A DNA stretch of 64,000 nucleotides from Sarcocystis neurona (GCA_000727475.1 KL647294.1:1052369-1116368); one strand, 5' to 3'; counted from the stretch's first letter, positions 32,400-44,265 are shown. The notes: generated by a model from the sequence alone, not told the origin. Program-made: numbers and translations.

Positions 32400-35300
32400 T
32401 GCCGCAGCAGCAGGAAGGGCCGCGACAGCACGAGCGGTGGGGCAGATGTCTCGTCTTCACCAGTAGAGACAAAGACACCGCTGCAGCCCCCAGGGTGGAC
32501 TATACCAGGCAGCAACCCAGAACAACAGGCCTCGTTGAACAAGTCCTTGGCAGCGGCATCTGCCCCGGCCTGAATAAATCTCCCGCAGAAGCAGCTATAT
32601 ATATACGCTTAGATTAATTCATACGTGCATGTAGTATCTTCCTACATCCATAAGAAAATTGAGACGTTGTGCCTGCAGGCTCTCAAACATATATGGAGCC
32701 CGGATGTTTGTCCCATGTGCACGCATGCAGCTGGATTTCTGCGCGCGGACATGAGCAAGAATTCTGGTACGCGCATGCGCATGCGTACTACCCTCCGTGA
32801 AATGCAGCAGCAGCAGCAGACAGCCGTAGCAGGCAGCGGTAGCAGGCAGCTGGAGTAGCAGCGTTGCAGCAGCAACAGCAGACAGCCGCCACAAGAGACT
32901 GCGGCAGCAGTCACAGGACGCGGTGTGGGAGCAATGATGTCGCCTGCGTCAGCCACTGCAGCGCGACACACGCGCCTCACACAGGCATCTGCAGCTGCAG
33001 CAGCACTAGTAGACGCGGTGGCGACGAGTAGCACAAGAATTATGTGGTACACGCGATGGCGAGTCTTCCTTCGCCTTTATGTTGTGCAGAAATGTTTGGT
33101 AAATTTGTCTTTGTGTGCACGCCTCGAGAAAAACGGCGTTGTGTCGGCACTTGGGAGAAAATTTTTTTCGCGTAGAGATTCGCCGAGGTCCTGCAGGATA
33201 GAAGGGAAATTTTTACAACGGCCACGCGGTGCAGTCGCCTGCTGCGCAAGGATGACGACTGCGGCGTCTCCTTGTAAACCAGGCAAACTCTAGCACAGAG
33301 AAACAGGTCACGAAACGTCGTCGTCCCAGCTTGTGCGTCTATTTCCCAGACACGGCGAAGACAAACGTTTATATACACACTTACACATTCACACATATAT
33401 TCACACACAGATATATACGTGTGAAGAAGACGCGTGTTGACGTGTCTCAACAGAATCACAGGATCACATCCTACTCGTACTTCTTCCACATTCGTCTCGT
33501 GTTGACGCGGAGACGCACAGATACGTAGGGACACCCTGCATACAAGTGTGTTGCCTCGCACACACCTGACAGCAGCAACGGACACCCGACCACACAACCA
33601 CACACACATATACAAACACAACCAAACACAAATAATATGTCTATGTGCGTATCTCTACAAAACTGTATACGGATGAACACATAAAGAAGTACTGACATCA
33701 ATGTATATCTACGTCTAATATTTATACACAGTAAACAACGCAGTAAATCTGGATAGTGAGCGCTCTCTCTCTCGGGCGGCTACACTGCAGGACCCGGTAC
33801 AGCAGGGCTTCTTTCCAGGAGCACCATGCCTCTACCCACATGCTACTGAGGACACATGAGCACTGATACGTGGTACACATGAAGACAGCATAAAAATGTG
33901 GACACCTCCAGAAAGCAGCGTCTTTGGCGTCAGGAGAGCTTCGCCTGAAAGCGTACTCACTTTGTCGTTCCAGCAATAACGTATATTGCATGCGTCGCTG
34001 CATTGCTGATGCGATTTATAAGCGAACCTGCAAAAGAAGGTGGCCGCGCCCGCGCAGGAAGGGCAGAAGCGGCGGAGGGCGACAGAGCGACGAAGCGGCC
34101 GCGTCGGTGCTCCCTGGGCATCCACGCGTGACACGTCCACATTGCTGTAAACAGGCGTGTACAGCGACGTAAGCACAGGTCCAAACGCAGAAACACACAC
34201 GTATATCTGCGCTTCCATGAAGTGCCAGGACGAAGAAGCGGAACTTGATTTCTTCTTTTTACGGCCCCACCTCACCTGTCTCAGAAAAACGCGTGCATGC
34301 GCAGACACCCATACGCATGCAGCCATGAGCACACAGATACACGCACGCACACGTACTACGGGATCTTCACATATGAACAATGCTCGATACATATGTGCGA
34401 ATCACCAGCTTTACCACGGGTACCTAACGTCAATGTTGATCATATCAAACCAGGCATACTTATAATGAGAAAATACAGATATATACGTATATGTATCTGT
34501 GCACCTATCTGCACATGTGTGTATGTACATGACACGCATGCAAACATTTATATCTCAACACGCATATAGATGTAGATAAACAGTCGTGCGTGTACTGGAC
34601 GTGCGAAGCGGGAAAACAAGGTAGACCTGGGAAAAACATGTACAGGGAGAAGTATTGTAGATCGTCTGCATGCTGTAGGTTGTACGACTTTGAGTGCATC
34701 TATATTAAAGAGATAGAACGAGTCGAGGGGATAAACAGGTATCAAACTTTCTTCCTCTCTTGCACAGCTTCAGCTACGTGACGCGTTTTTTCTACACGTG
34801 CGTCCGGCAGAACTCTTCACTGAAGCTGCTGCGTACACCCATGTTGGAGGACGAATATATCCACGTTAGACTACTGAGCTGTATAGTTTTCCTTCTTTCT
34901 TTGTAACTTTACTCATACAGAAGAATTCGAAGTGTTGGGAAGAAGCGAGCACTCGCTCGACACGGAGTTGAGAGTGTGTATGTACGCAGACACCTACAGG
35001 GATCAGCAGGTGGTAAAAGCAGCAGCAGCAACCCTTTCGACTAGACCAGATCACTACTGCAGTACATGCGCAGAAATACATTTCACGTTTGACGTATGTG
35101 ATGAGCACCTAGGTAAAATATTCGTCGGTTTCACATACATTTATATATACATATGGCAGTAGTGGTCAACACCACATCAATGACACCGCAGCTTTATATA
35201 TATGTATATACACACACGTGCACATATGGTTTCGCAGTTTTACATATATATATATATATATATTTATATTGGCATATACACATGAGCATACATGGGCAGG

Positions 35301-35998
35301 CGTCTATATATATCTCTCTGGTACTCGCGTGGTTGTGTCATTCAGCGTCCGCAGATTAAGCATTAGATGCGCCACTTACATGCATACGTACTCATATATA
35401 TGCGTAACCAATCTCCGTCTCTCTCTCTCTCTCGCTCTCTTTAAGTTTTGATAAATACAATACGTGTAGGTATGTAAAGGTTTTAGCAACCGTAAGATTT
35501 GGAAACAACACTTTACCTAGCAGCTGCTCACCACATGTTTTAAACAGACGTTCATGCGGATTCCTCCGCGGAATAATATGCGTCTTTATTTACCGGGAAT
35601 CTCACGTAGCTATACACACGCGACTGCCTAGACTAGTGGGTGCACGTGATAAATTGAGCCTTTCAACGTACGAACACTGCCAAGTAAAACTTAGGTAAAT
35701 ACAACTATGCGAAGCCACTGTCTGCGTGCCCCGTACGCGCAGCGTGTCGCCAAGGCATGTGAGCAGGCTTTGTAGGAAAAACATGCTCCACTCTTCCTTA
35801 TCATCGCCAAGAATGTTGTGCCGAGGAGGGAACCCCGTGTCTCTGTCTCTCCCTGTGGGTAAGTTGAAAGTGGTGCACGTCCTGCTTCGTGAGAATCTGC
35901 ACGTTTCTCGTGTGGCGGCGCAGCACGCACCGGTGGCAGCAGCAGCAGCCACGTAGCGGCAGCACACTCCCTAAAGAAAAACGAGCACGCGCACTGCC
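32400..35998. other. spacer with TA/CA microsatellites, no firm gene
   Basis: CAG-rich to about 32900, then mixed. One plus-strand frame from ATG 32934 to 33293 (about 119 codons) has a plausible mixed C-terminal half but no other support. TA or CA tracts lie at 33369-33420, 34473-34570, 35140-35290 and 35400. Minus-strand frames at 33040-33621 and 33832-34392 cross microsatellites and look spurious. Confidence 0.4.
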
Positions 35999-36321
35999 GT
36001 GGTAGCAGCACCCTCTCGCAGTACCTTAGCTCTTACACACGGCAGCTGCAGCAGCAAACAAAAAGGTCCTGCGACAACAGCAGGCCTGTTCTCCGAACTG
36101 CCACAGATTTGTGGTCCCTGGCAGCAGCGCACCGCGACACGGAAGAACCCAGTCCTGCTAGTACTACCAGCGGCACCAGCAGCAAAAGCATCGGCAAGAC
36201 ACCAGCAGCAGCACCCGCAGACACACAAGATCGGGAAATCTGCAGCCGCAACAGCAGCAACAGGACGCGCGCACACGTATCCGCAGTAGTGGCGTGGAAA
36301 AGCTGCGGCAGCGAAAACTAA
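35999..36321 (+). CDS. possible CAG-type coding patch, hypothetical
   Basis: An isolated island of CAG-oriented sequence in TA-rich spacer. Two plus-strand frames are open: 35999-36289 (mixed, includes GLFSELPQICGPWQQ) and 36109-36321 (Ser/Thr/Ala-rich). Minus-strand frames are open too. I cannot choose between them or find paired splice sites. It may be a decayed exon or a captured repeat. Confidence 0.15.
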
Positions 36322-37745
36322 CGCCGCAGCCAGTGAAGCTGGCAGGGAGCCTTCGAGACTTCGCGAGGCGGAACAACAGCGGGACGCGGCGTACGGAGGC
36401 GCCCGGACGGCGGAACGGTGAAATGAAAAAAACTACTGGAGAGCAGTCCTCTCAAGCAATGTGTTGCACGGCCTTCACAATAATACATAAATACACATGT
36501 GTATATATATACATACATTTTAACAACCACATATTCATATATGTATGAGTATTACACGTAACAACGTATCACAGCAGCACACGTACCTTGAGCGCACGCA
36601 CACATACAATCACACACGTGGAAGTCTAAGCACTTCCACATGCACGGCTCTGCATGCGTAGTCTCCGCGAGCGACGTGTGCCGCAAAGAACACTGCGACA
36701 GAATGGTAGGAAAAGAAAGTTCTCAAGAAAGCGGGAGAAGAGGCAGCACTGAGACTTGCTTGTACACACAAATCTGTCTCTTCCTCTCTGTTTCTCTGTC
36801 TCTCTCAATGTATACATACATATATCAGCACAACATACAGAGGACGCATTTGCATGACATTCTCTACTGTTTTACCTGCAACAAACGAAGAGTTTTTATG
36901 TTACGTGAGAAAGTTGTGTAGAACAGAACAATGCCCACCTCTATATAAAACAAGGTGCCCACGTTCGTCTATAGATATACGTCTAGATGGACATAGGAAT
37001 ATCGACCGACAGCGTGAAGCGCTGCGGAAAGCTACTCCGCGAATTGTTAAAGCGCACGCATATACATATATATATACACTTACACACATATATATATACG
37101 TACGGCTCACGTCGACAAGCACCTCTGCAGGGCGGTGCACTTCCACCCACAAGCAGAGACACGCACATATTAACCGACTAGCGTCGGAGACTCATCGCCG
37201 CAGCACTGCCCCTCCGCAAAAACGTCTGTGAACGCGCTTGCCGAGCGACGGTCAGCCGGTCATGCACACAACCCGTGGACGGCAAGGACGACCCGAGCCT
37301 GCTCGATCGAAGATGCACTTAAATACATACATATATCGGTAGAAGGTTTCCAGCATATATATATATATATACGTGCAGATCCATTGATGAGAGACGTCGA
37401 CGTACTGCCGCACAGACATGATGTCTTCGCATGCATGCCTCTACGTATATACACACTATACTTAAAGAGTATCACGTGTATATACACGCGTGTACTTACG
37501 AACATCTATGTACGCATATATGCATATATTTATATGTTTATGTATTATTACGTATAAGAAGTGTTAGAGCTACTGCTACGGCTTCTCCTTTATGCCCCGT
37601 GGCTACTGGCTTCGCTGCTTCGGTGGCGTCTGTGCACTTGCTGGTGCTCCGTTCTCTCTGTAGTGGTTCTTCCTCCGCGTCATGTGCTGCTGCTGCCTCT
37701 TCTGCCGCGGTGGTGTGCGCAACTCCCACACGGTTACGGTGGTCT
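36322..37745. other. spacer with TA microsatellites
   Basis: TA-rich tracts near 36500, 36810, 37060-37110 and 37350-37375 alternate with mixed sequence. Minus-strand frame 37538-38047 enters from the right: its last 80 codons (about 37541-37790) are non-repetitive and hydrophilic (NRVGVAHTTAAEEAAAAHD) and may be coding; see the minus-strand gene. Confidence 0.35.
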
Positions 37746-38099
37746 TCACGCCGTCGCAGGAGGAGGCCGACGGGCACGCCTGCCCCGTGCGACGCGTCGC
37801 CGCGAAGCGCCAGCAGCAGCAGCGGGAGAAGAGGTCGTAGCGGGAGAAGCGGCAGCAGCAGCAGAGGTCTTGGCAGGAGGACCAACAGCAGTAGCAGCAG
37901 AGGTCTTGGCAGGAGGAGCAACAGCAGTAGCAGCAGAGGTCGTAGCAGCAGACGGGGTCGCAGGAGAGGGCGCCAAGCAGGGCAGCAAGTACTTCTTGGC
38001 AGAGGCGCAGACGTGTTGTTGCTTGTAGAGCTGCAGAAGCTTCTCACACTGCGCGGCAGTCCACTGGTACACGTTCAGCTTCTTGTCTCGAACCATTGC
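37746..38099 (-). CDS. minus-strand gene, exon with 12-residue tandem repeat
   Basis: After the acceptor gttgtag the frame reads AMVRDKKLNVYQWTAAQ, a mixed helical region of about 45 residues (CEKLLQLYKQQHVCASAKKYL), then copies of TSAATAVxPPAK and a basic, Pro/Arg-rich end with a stop at 37746. The frame that carries the best non-repetitive sequence further downstream (EDHRNRVGVAHTTAAEE) is a different one, so a frame change inside or just after the repeat is likely: an unseen intron, an assembly indel, or a real frameshift. Confidence 0.45.
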   Translation of the reverse strand, partial: AMVRDKKLNVYQWTAAQCEKLLQLYKQQHVCASAKKYLLPCLAPSPATPSAATTSAATAVAPPAKTSAATAVGPPAKTSAAAAASPATTSSPAAAAGASRRRVARGRRARRPPPATA

Positions 38100-40009
38100 C
38101 TACAACAGCAGCGCAGCAGAGGAGCAGCGCAACAGAGACAAGTGCCCCATAAAGCAGGCCCAGCGCAACTGCTGCGCCGACGCCAGCCCTCACGACGAAG
38201 AAGAAGAAGCAGTAGCAGCCTCAGCTGCACCAGCAGCGCATGGGGGGGGTGGATGCTGCAGCCGCACAGCAGACCCCGCCGGCCAGCGGCACCTGCAGCA
38301 GCCAGGCGTACACACCGGCGGCAGCAACAGTCGTCGCACGTGCTGCAGCCCCACAGGAGCAGCTCCAGCCCAGCAACAGCAGCACGTGCACAGCTGCCGC
38401 GGCGGCAGCCTTGGCGCAGGTGTCCCAGCAGCGCAGAAAGGTCTCAGCGTCGGGTTTACAGGAGACGAGGCTGCAGCAGCAGGACGCGCGTCTGCAGCCC
38501 CAGCAGCCGCCAAGGGTGCCGCACAAAGACGCAGGCCGCGTGCCGGGCAAACAAATGCTGCAGCGCACACCTTCGATGCAGGGACGCACGCTTTTGCCAG
38601 TCATGCGCACATCGCTAAAGAAATACAGCACATCCGCACGCGTGCAAGTGCCCCACGACGCACAAGTGTGTGTGTGCGTGTATTTGCCGGTGCGTTTCCT
38701 CCACTTGAGTTATCCACACAGATCTAATTCAGCCAAACGGGGGACGCAGAAAGGGACGCCGTCCTGCGTCTGTGCAGCCACAAGGAGAACTGCTGGACTT
38801 TTCTCTCTTCTAAGCAGTCCGTAATAAGAGACGCCAAGGCACCCACATACTCCGTGTATGCGTTTGCTTCAAGGTGGCCGCATTGGGGGCTTGCACATCT
38901 GAGAGTGGGGGTGGGGGGGTCGAGACGTGGGTCGGTGGGGTTGGTGCTGCTTGGACGGGGGAAGAGCGCGACAATGAGAAGCGAGAGAGGAGAGTCTTCG
39001 AAGATACTTCGTTGGGCCACCAAAGGAAGGACTTAAACGACCGAAGCAAGAGGCAGATGATCAGGAAGGAACAAACGGGAGCCGACCGCAAAATATACAC
39101 CGAAGACACCGTCACACACACACATATCCACAACACGTACACAACCCAGATGCATGTACCTGTATGCGCAGATACGTATATTTGTCTATTTTCTTGTCCC
39201 CCGTCTCTCTGCCACACACACAGCCCTAAACCACTTACGAAGAGCACGTACGTGTAGAAAAAGAGGACAGTCAGAGAGCGGCATGCAAGTATATACACGT
39301 GCGGATACAGACACGTAAATACATAGAAGAAAGCGGGCAGATAGAAATACTGCCTTCGTCCTCTCTTTCTCTGTGCACACAAGCATACACACACGTCGAA
39401 AATACCTATCAATAACGTCGAATAAAATACTGAATATACACATATACACATATATATATTATATACGTCTTTACGTGCAGCCAAGATACGCGTATAAACG
39501 GGTAGACGGGTAGAGAATACTAGTAGATACGCAGCAGAACTGACAACAGATATATATATATATATACAAGCATGCGCGTAGGAACTGCGAATATAACAAG
39601 AGATAATGCTAGGAGGTCAGCAGCAGCATACATTAAAGGGTACACGTATATATATATACGTACATTTATATGCACTAGTATATGCGTATATATACAGATG
39701 GGCAATCCTACGGGATGAGGCAGATTACAGTCTTTGATATATATATATATATGTATATATATGGGCGGAGTTAGTTTAGAGAGTATGAGTCGCGGAGGGC
39801 ATAGGTCGACTTGTTCGTGATGGAGGACACGTGAACCTGGATATTCGCCTACATCGCTGTTCCGAGAGTGGAAGCAAGAGAGTGGAAGAGAGGACGAGAA
39901 CGAGGAAGAGACAAATATAAATACATGTATGTGAGCGACACTTACCTGCAAATCATTGCAGTGCTTTTTTTGAAGTTCGTGGAGGAGCACCAGCTCCCGT
40001 TCATTCAGC
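37746..40009 (-). CDS. unrecognised minus-strand gene, multi-exon (partial model)
   Basis: Four segments look like exons of one gene read right to left: 40009-39946 (flanked by ctgcag and CAG|gtaagt), about 38898 downwards (after ccccactctcag), about 38616/38470 to 38293 (ending CAG|gtgccg), and 38099-37746 (after gttgtag). Only the junction 38293 to 38099 is phase-proven (0 to 0). The peptides are mixed and helical (LNERELVLLHELQKKH; CGHLEANAYTEYVGALASL; ETFLRCWDTCAKA; NVYQWTAAQCEKLLQLYKQQ), followed by a Pro/Ala-rich tandem repeat. I do not recognise the family. A helical solenoid followed by a Pro/Ala-rich linker is the layout of COPII Sec31, but no diagnostic motif is visible and this is only a guess. 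The 5' end and the joins of the outer exons are unknown. Confidence 0.4.
37832..37960. repeat. 33/36-bp tandem repeat, about 3.5 copies
   Basis: The unit beginning aggtcttggcaggagg starts at 37865 and 37901, with related starts at 37832 and 37937 (spacings 33, 36, 36). All spacings are multiples of three. On the minus strand it encodes 11- or 12-residue units with the core TSAATAVGPPAK. Confidence 0.8.
38293..38616 (-). CDS. minus-strand gene, internal exon
   Basis: The 3' boundary CAG|gtgccg (exon ends at 38293, phase 0) joins in frame to the 38099 exon over a 193-base intron. The 5' boundary is either a tgctgtatttctttag acceptor (exon from 38616) or gctgctgctgcag (from 38470). The first choice adds a Cys-rich stretch (SICLPGTRPASLCGTLGGCWGC). 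The conserved-looking part is SCKPDAETFLRCWDTCAKAA followed by a hydrophobic Ala/Leu/Val segment. An eight-G run at 38241-38248 lies downstream of the boundary. Confidence 0.35.
38724..38898 (-). CDS. minus-strand gene, upstream exon (3' limit uncertain)
   Basis: Begins after a pyrimidine-rich acceptor (ccaccccccactctcag). The frame reads CGHLEANAYTEYVGALASL then TDCLEERKVQQFSLWLHRRR and reaches a stop at 38724. The true exon should end earlier at a donor; candidates such as CTT|gtggct are weak. Composition is balanced and free of repeats, which makes coding likely although the join to 38616 is not proven. Confidence 0.35.
39946..40009 (-). CDS. 64-nt micro-exon of a minus-strand gene
   Basis: Bounded on the minus strand by tggtgttgctgcag and CAG|gtaagt, both near consensus. 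It reads LNERELVLLHELQKKHCNDLQ with one preceding base (phase 2 in, phase 0 out). It is embedded in TA-microsatellite spacer, which makes the isolated amphipathic peptide stand out. The neighbouring exons to which it is spliced were not identified. Confidence 0.4.
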
Positions 40010-40594
40010 CTGCAGCAACACCACAGCAACCTTCCACCACGACGCATATGCTCTCTCTCTGTGTACCTGCATGCATACATATATATATGTATTTAGGCGT
40101 CCTCCTCGGTTTCTGCCTCTCTCTTCCTCTGTCTACACACGTCTATATATATGCATATGGATATATATGTGTGTATGTACAGATATAGGTTATACATGTA
40201 TTGCGTGGTTTCTGCCGCTCCCTCTCTTTCTCTCTATATTATGTGTCTCCCCGACAGTTTTTGCGTGTCTCTCTTTTCCTACACATACATACACATATAC
40301 GTTCATTTAATATGTAAGCCCTGGGCTTTGAAGCCTGATGTCTCGTCGTCGCTATCTGTATCTCCCTACATCTACGTATATATGCATGCACACATGAGCA
40401 ACAGCATTGCTGTTTCTCTCTCCGTCTCTGTATACGTATATACATCGTACATATGAACAAGAGGATTTCTGGCTCTGTCTCTCACTATATACACCTATAT
40501 AATTATATACCTACTTCAAAGATAGAGTACATATTCATGCCGTACACTCTGTCAGAGTCTCGCATTGCCTGTCTGTCGCTCTACCTCTCTCTCC

Positions 40595-40625
<31 letters not shown>

Positions 40626-41384
40626 CATAAATATATATACACAATATCCACAAGGACTTTCAGCAAACAGTAACATGTATATATATGTATATATGTATAT
40701 ATATGTGTAATACGCAGGCATGGAAAGGGACGGGCTGGTCTGTGTTTGCCGAGTGTCTCGCACACTCATTTGCTGCAGTTTTTTTGAAGGTGGTATTTCT
40801 CTGTTTTGCCCAGCCCCTGCTTCTAACCCCCGTGCTTTGTCTCGCTCAACGCCCTCATCAACCTATGTGTAGCTACCTCTATACGCTTATCTGTACCTCC
40901 ATATATATACATATATAGATATGTATATCTATCTATATCTCTATGTGTCTATAGAGATAGACGTAGACTTCAATCTACACCTATATCTATCTGTATCTAT
41001 CTACATCTATATATATACATCGATCACTCTACATCGGACAATCTATACCGATCTATCTACACCTAAATCCATGTATCTATATCTACCTGCGTATATTTGT
41101 CTTGAGTTCCGCCTGTCTTCCTTTCTCTACTTGTTTACAGGCAGAAGCTGTTCTCTCTGCGCCTTCTTCTCAGCGTATGCTGCTGTCAAAAATCTTCCTT
41201 CCTGCTTCTTCCTTCAGCCTTCGTCTACTCTCCTCTCCCCACCTGTCTTCTTCGATATTCTGCGTCACGTCGTCCTCTTCTTCTCCCTGTAGCTCTCCAC
41301 TTCCTCTTCCCCCCTCTCCCTCCCTGTCTCCCCCTCTCTCTCTGTCTCTCCTCTCCTCCTCTCTCTCTCTCTCTCTCTCCTCTC

Positions 41385-41449
<65 letters not shown>
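40010..41449. repeat. TA, GATA and CT microsatellite block
   Basis: Contains TA runs (about 40080-40170 and 40585-40619), a GATA/TATC-rich block at about 40915-41090 and a CT-rich run that becomes an uninterrupted (CT)n from about 41394 into the gap at 41450. No coding frame is supported. Confidence 0.8.
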
Positions 41450-42068
41450 NNNNNNNNNNNNNNNNNNNNNNNNNNNNNNNNNNNNNNNNNNNNNNNNNNN
41501 NNNNNNNNNNNNNNNNNNNNNNNNNNNNNNNNNNNNNNNNNNNNNNNNNNNNNNNNNNNNNNNNNNNNNNNNNNNNNNNNNNNNNNNNNNNNNNNNNNNN
41601 NNNNNNNNNNNNNNNNNNNNNNNNNNNNNNNNNNNNNNNNNNNNNNNNNNNNNNNNNNNNNNNNNNNNNNNNNNNNNNNNNNNNNNNNNNNNNNNNNNNN
41701 NNNNNNNNNNNNNNNNNNNNNNNNNNNNNNNNNNNNNNNNNNNNNNNNNNNNNNNNNNNNNNNNNNNNNNNNNNNNNNNNNNNNNNNNNNNNNNNNNNNN
41801 NNNNNNNNNNNNNNNNNNNNNNNNNNNNNNNNNNNNNNNNNNNNNNNNNNNNNNNNNNNNNNNNNNNNNNNNNNNNNNNNNNNNNNNNNNNNNNNNNNNN
41901 NNNNNNNNNNNNNNNNNNNNNNNNNNNNNNNNNNNNNNNNNNNNNNNNNNNNNNNNNNNNNNNNNNNNNNNNNNNNNNNNNNNNNNNNNNNNNNNNNNNN
42001 NNNNNNNNNNNNNNNNNNNNNNNNNNNNNNNNNNNNNNNNNNNNNNNNNNNNNNNNNNNNNNNNNNNN
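41450..42068. other. assembly gap (619 N) inside a CT-repeat
   Basis: Both flanks are CT-rich: a perfect (CT)n ends at 41449 and imperfect CT/CCT continues from 42069. The gap is most simply explained by collapse of the repeat. Frames crossing it are meaningless. Confidence 1.
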
Positions 42069-42821
42069 CGTCTCCCTCGTCTCTCCCCGTCTCCTCCCCC
42101 TCCTCTCCCTGTCCCCTCCCTTCCTCTGTCTCTCCCCCTCTCTCCCTGTCTCTTCCTCTCTCTCTCCAACTCCCTCCCCGTCTCCCTGTTTCCCTCTCCC
42201 CCTGTCTCCCTCTCTCTCTGTCTCTCCCTCTCTCTCCCTTTCTCTCTGCGTCTCCCTCCCTTCCTCTCACTTCTCTCTGTCTCCCTCTCTCTGTCTCTCT
42301 CTGACTTCCATTCTTTTTTTCCTTCTCTGTCTCTCTCTTTGTTCTCCTTCCTCTCTCTGCGCATGGCACCCCTCCCTCGCAATGTATCGATGGCTGCAAG
42401 CTGCCGCTTTTTTCCTCCTTCTCTATGTGGCTCTTCTCATCTGTCTCTCCCTGTCTACCTCTCTCTCTACGTATACATGCGCGTGGCTTCTTTCTCCTGG
42501 CTGCCTATCTCTCTGTGCCTATCTATCTCCCTCTCCCTCCGTCTCTCTCTGTCTCTTCCCACATAAATATATATTTCCTCCTCCTGACTGCTTTCTCTAT
42601 GTCCCTCGCTGCGTCCTCTCCTTTACTTCCACCCTTTTCAGTCCTCCTGCTGCTGCTTCTTTTTCGTCTTTCTTGTCTTCCTCGCTTCTATTCGGTGGTT
42701 CTCTTCATTGCATCTCTTCTTCGCGTTCTTCGTTCTTCTCTCCTCCGTCGTCCCCTCCTCTTGCCGTCTCTTCCTCGTCCCCCTTCCTCGCCGACTTCGC
42801 CTACTGCCTTGGTGAGAGCTC
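42069..42821. repeat. imperfect pyrimidine (CT/CCT) tract and pyrimidine-rich sequence
   Basis: The plus strand is almost entirely C/T to about 42340, then pyrimidine-rich. Frames here read Ser/Leu/Pro or, antisense, Arg/Glu/Gly and carry no evidence of coding. Confidence 0.75.
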
Positions 42822-43331
42822 TTACGGCTTCGGCGGCCGCTGCTGCTTGAGCTGGTCGTCATCGGCCAGGCGGTCTTCAAAGTCTTTCAGCGAAAACTGC
42901 AGCATATTTTCTTGCAGGCTGCAACGATTCCTCCACCTCTTGCGGAGAGTTGCATCGCGTAGCTGTTTCTTCAAGTCCCGGTATTGCCGCTGGGTCTGCT
43001 TTCCTTTTCGACTCACAGGTCGATAGACCCGTTGTCTTGTTTTCTTCTTCATTTTCGTCTCTCTCTCGCCCTTTCTCTCCCTTTCCCTACACTTCTTCGT
43101 CCTTGTCTCGTCCTCCTTCTTCTCTTCTTCTATTAGGCGACTCGCAGCGGAAACGGGAGGACGAGGTACTACGGTTGCTGCTGCTAAAGGGAGGCCCCCG
43201 GGCGGGTGCGTGCTGCTGCTGCTGGTGGCCCTTCTGTGTGGGCTGCTACCGCCGCGAGGCTCCTGTTGCTGCTCTGAAGAAGGAGGAGATGAAGAAGGAC
43301 AAACACAGAAGAAAAGGGCTGACGACGCCAC
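42822..43331 (-). CDS. possible basic coiled-coil-like protein, C-terminal part
   Basis: The minus-strand frame is purine-rich and low-complexity in its first half (EEEKKEDETRTKK, an antisense effect of the CT-rich strand). Its last 65 codons are balanced and protein-like: KQTQRQYRDLKKQLRDATL, RKRWRNRCSLQENMLQFSL, KDFEDRLADDDQLKQQ. A ggaaagcag before TQRQYRD could be an acceptor, so the real exon may be only about 42822-42997. The stop is TAA, though gtaaga at the same place could be a donor. No family is recognised; the charged helical character suggests a nucleic-acid- or complex-binding protein, but that is a guess. Confidence 0.35.
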   Translation of the reverse strand: MASSALFFCVCPSSSPPSSEQQQEPRGGSSPHRRATSSSSTHPPGGLPLAAATVVPRPPVSAASRLIEEEKKEDETRTKKCRERERKGERETKMKKKTRQRVYRPVSRKGKQTQRQYRDLKKQLRDATLRKRWRNRCSLQENMLQFSLKDFEDRLADDDQLKQQRPPKP

Positions 43332-43681
43332 TGCTGGTGTGCTCTTGGTAACAACGGTGTATAAGCTGGATATTTGGTAAGACAGGAAAAAGAGGAAATG
43401 ATGCGGGTCCTGTGCTCCTGCTGTCGTTGTGTGCTTCTCATGAACGTACAGAGACGCTGCTGTAACTGCTGAAGGAAACGAAGAAGACGCTGATGCTGCT
43501 GCTGCTGCGGCCTTCTCTACCCCGTTTCTTCTGTTTGTGAGAGAACGGAGGAATGCATGCCGCCGCTGTGCGTGTTTCTCCGGTGCTGCTGTTGCTTCTC
43601 TGCTGCCACGGCTGCCGTTTCTGCTGTGCCGGTGTTTAGACGCTGTTGTTGGTGAGGCTTCTGCTGCTTCTTCTTAATCTT
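43332..43681. other. CTG-rich spacer
   Basis: Plus strand has CTG/GCTGCT units near 43490-43620. Minus-strand frames are open (Gln/Arg-rich) but anchored by nothing. Confidence 0.35.
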
Positions 43682-44192
43682 TCACTTCTCCTTCTTCGAC
43701 TGTTTCTTGGTGTAGAATGAGTTGCCCGTACTGCAGCCACTTGTGCTCAGGATGTTGTCGCGGCTGCTGCTGCTTCTTCGTCCGCTCCTGCCCCTTGAGG
43801 AGGAAATGACGCCGTCACCACTTCCCGCAGAGTCTGCTGCCTCTTCTCCTGAAGCTGCTGCCGCTGCTGCTCTTCTGAGACGGCCCTGCCGCTGTCTGCC
43901 TGCTGCGCTGCTGGTATGTCGGCCGCGGCACACGTGGCTTTGCCGTGTCAGCGGCACAGAGGGCTGGAAAATCGCAGCCCTGCAGCGGCAGGGGCGATGC
44001 GGAACAAAAGGTACACGGACACAACAAATGCTTACTATTTCACCTCACGGTATTTGGCCGCCCTGGCAGATGTACTTTCCCTGTGATTTATCGAAGGCGT
44101 CGCCGACGGTTAAATCCAGCAAGGCAGCCGCAACTACTTGTCTTGCAATGGGAGAATGCGCATGCATGTGGCTGCTGCCGTTGCTGCTATAG
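43682..44192. CDS. possible coding region, strand undecided
   Basis: Two readings compete. Minus strand 43957-43682: Ala/Arg/Ser-rich then mixed, ending YTKKQSKKEK. Plus strand from ATG 43751 or a downstream start to 44192: Ala-rich then a non-repetitive segment (QQMLTISPHGIWPPWQMYFP) that does not look like a shadow of repeats. AAAAG|gtacac near 44010 could be a plus-strand donor. I cannot decide between them. Confidence 0.2.
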
Positions 44193-44265
44193 CGTAAGGG
44201 CCACGGCGTTGCCCGAAGATGCAGAGCATCGGTTTAGCAGCGACGTGCAACATTGGTAAGAGTGA

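Noticed and set aside
41102..42399. Open frames of about 400 codons on both strands
   Set aside because: Mostly undetermined bases and CT-repeat translation.
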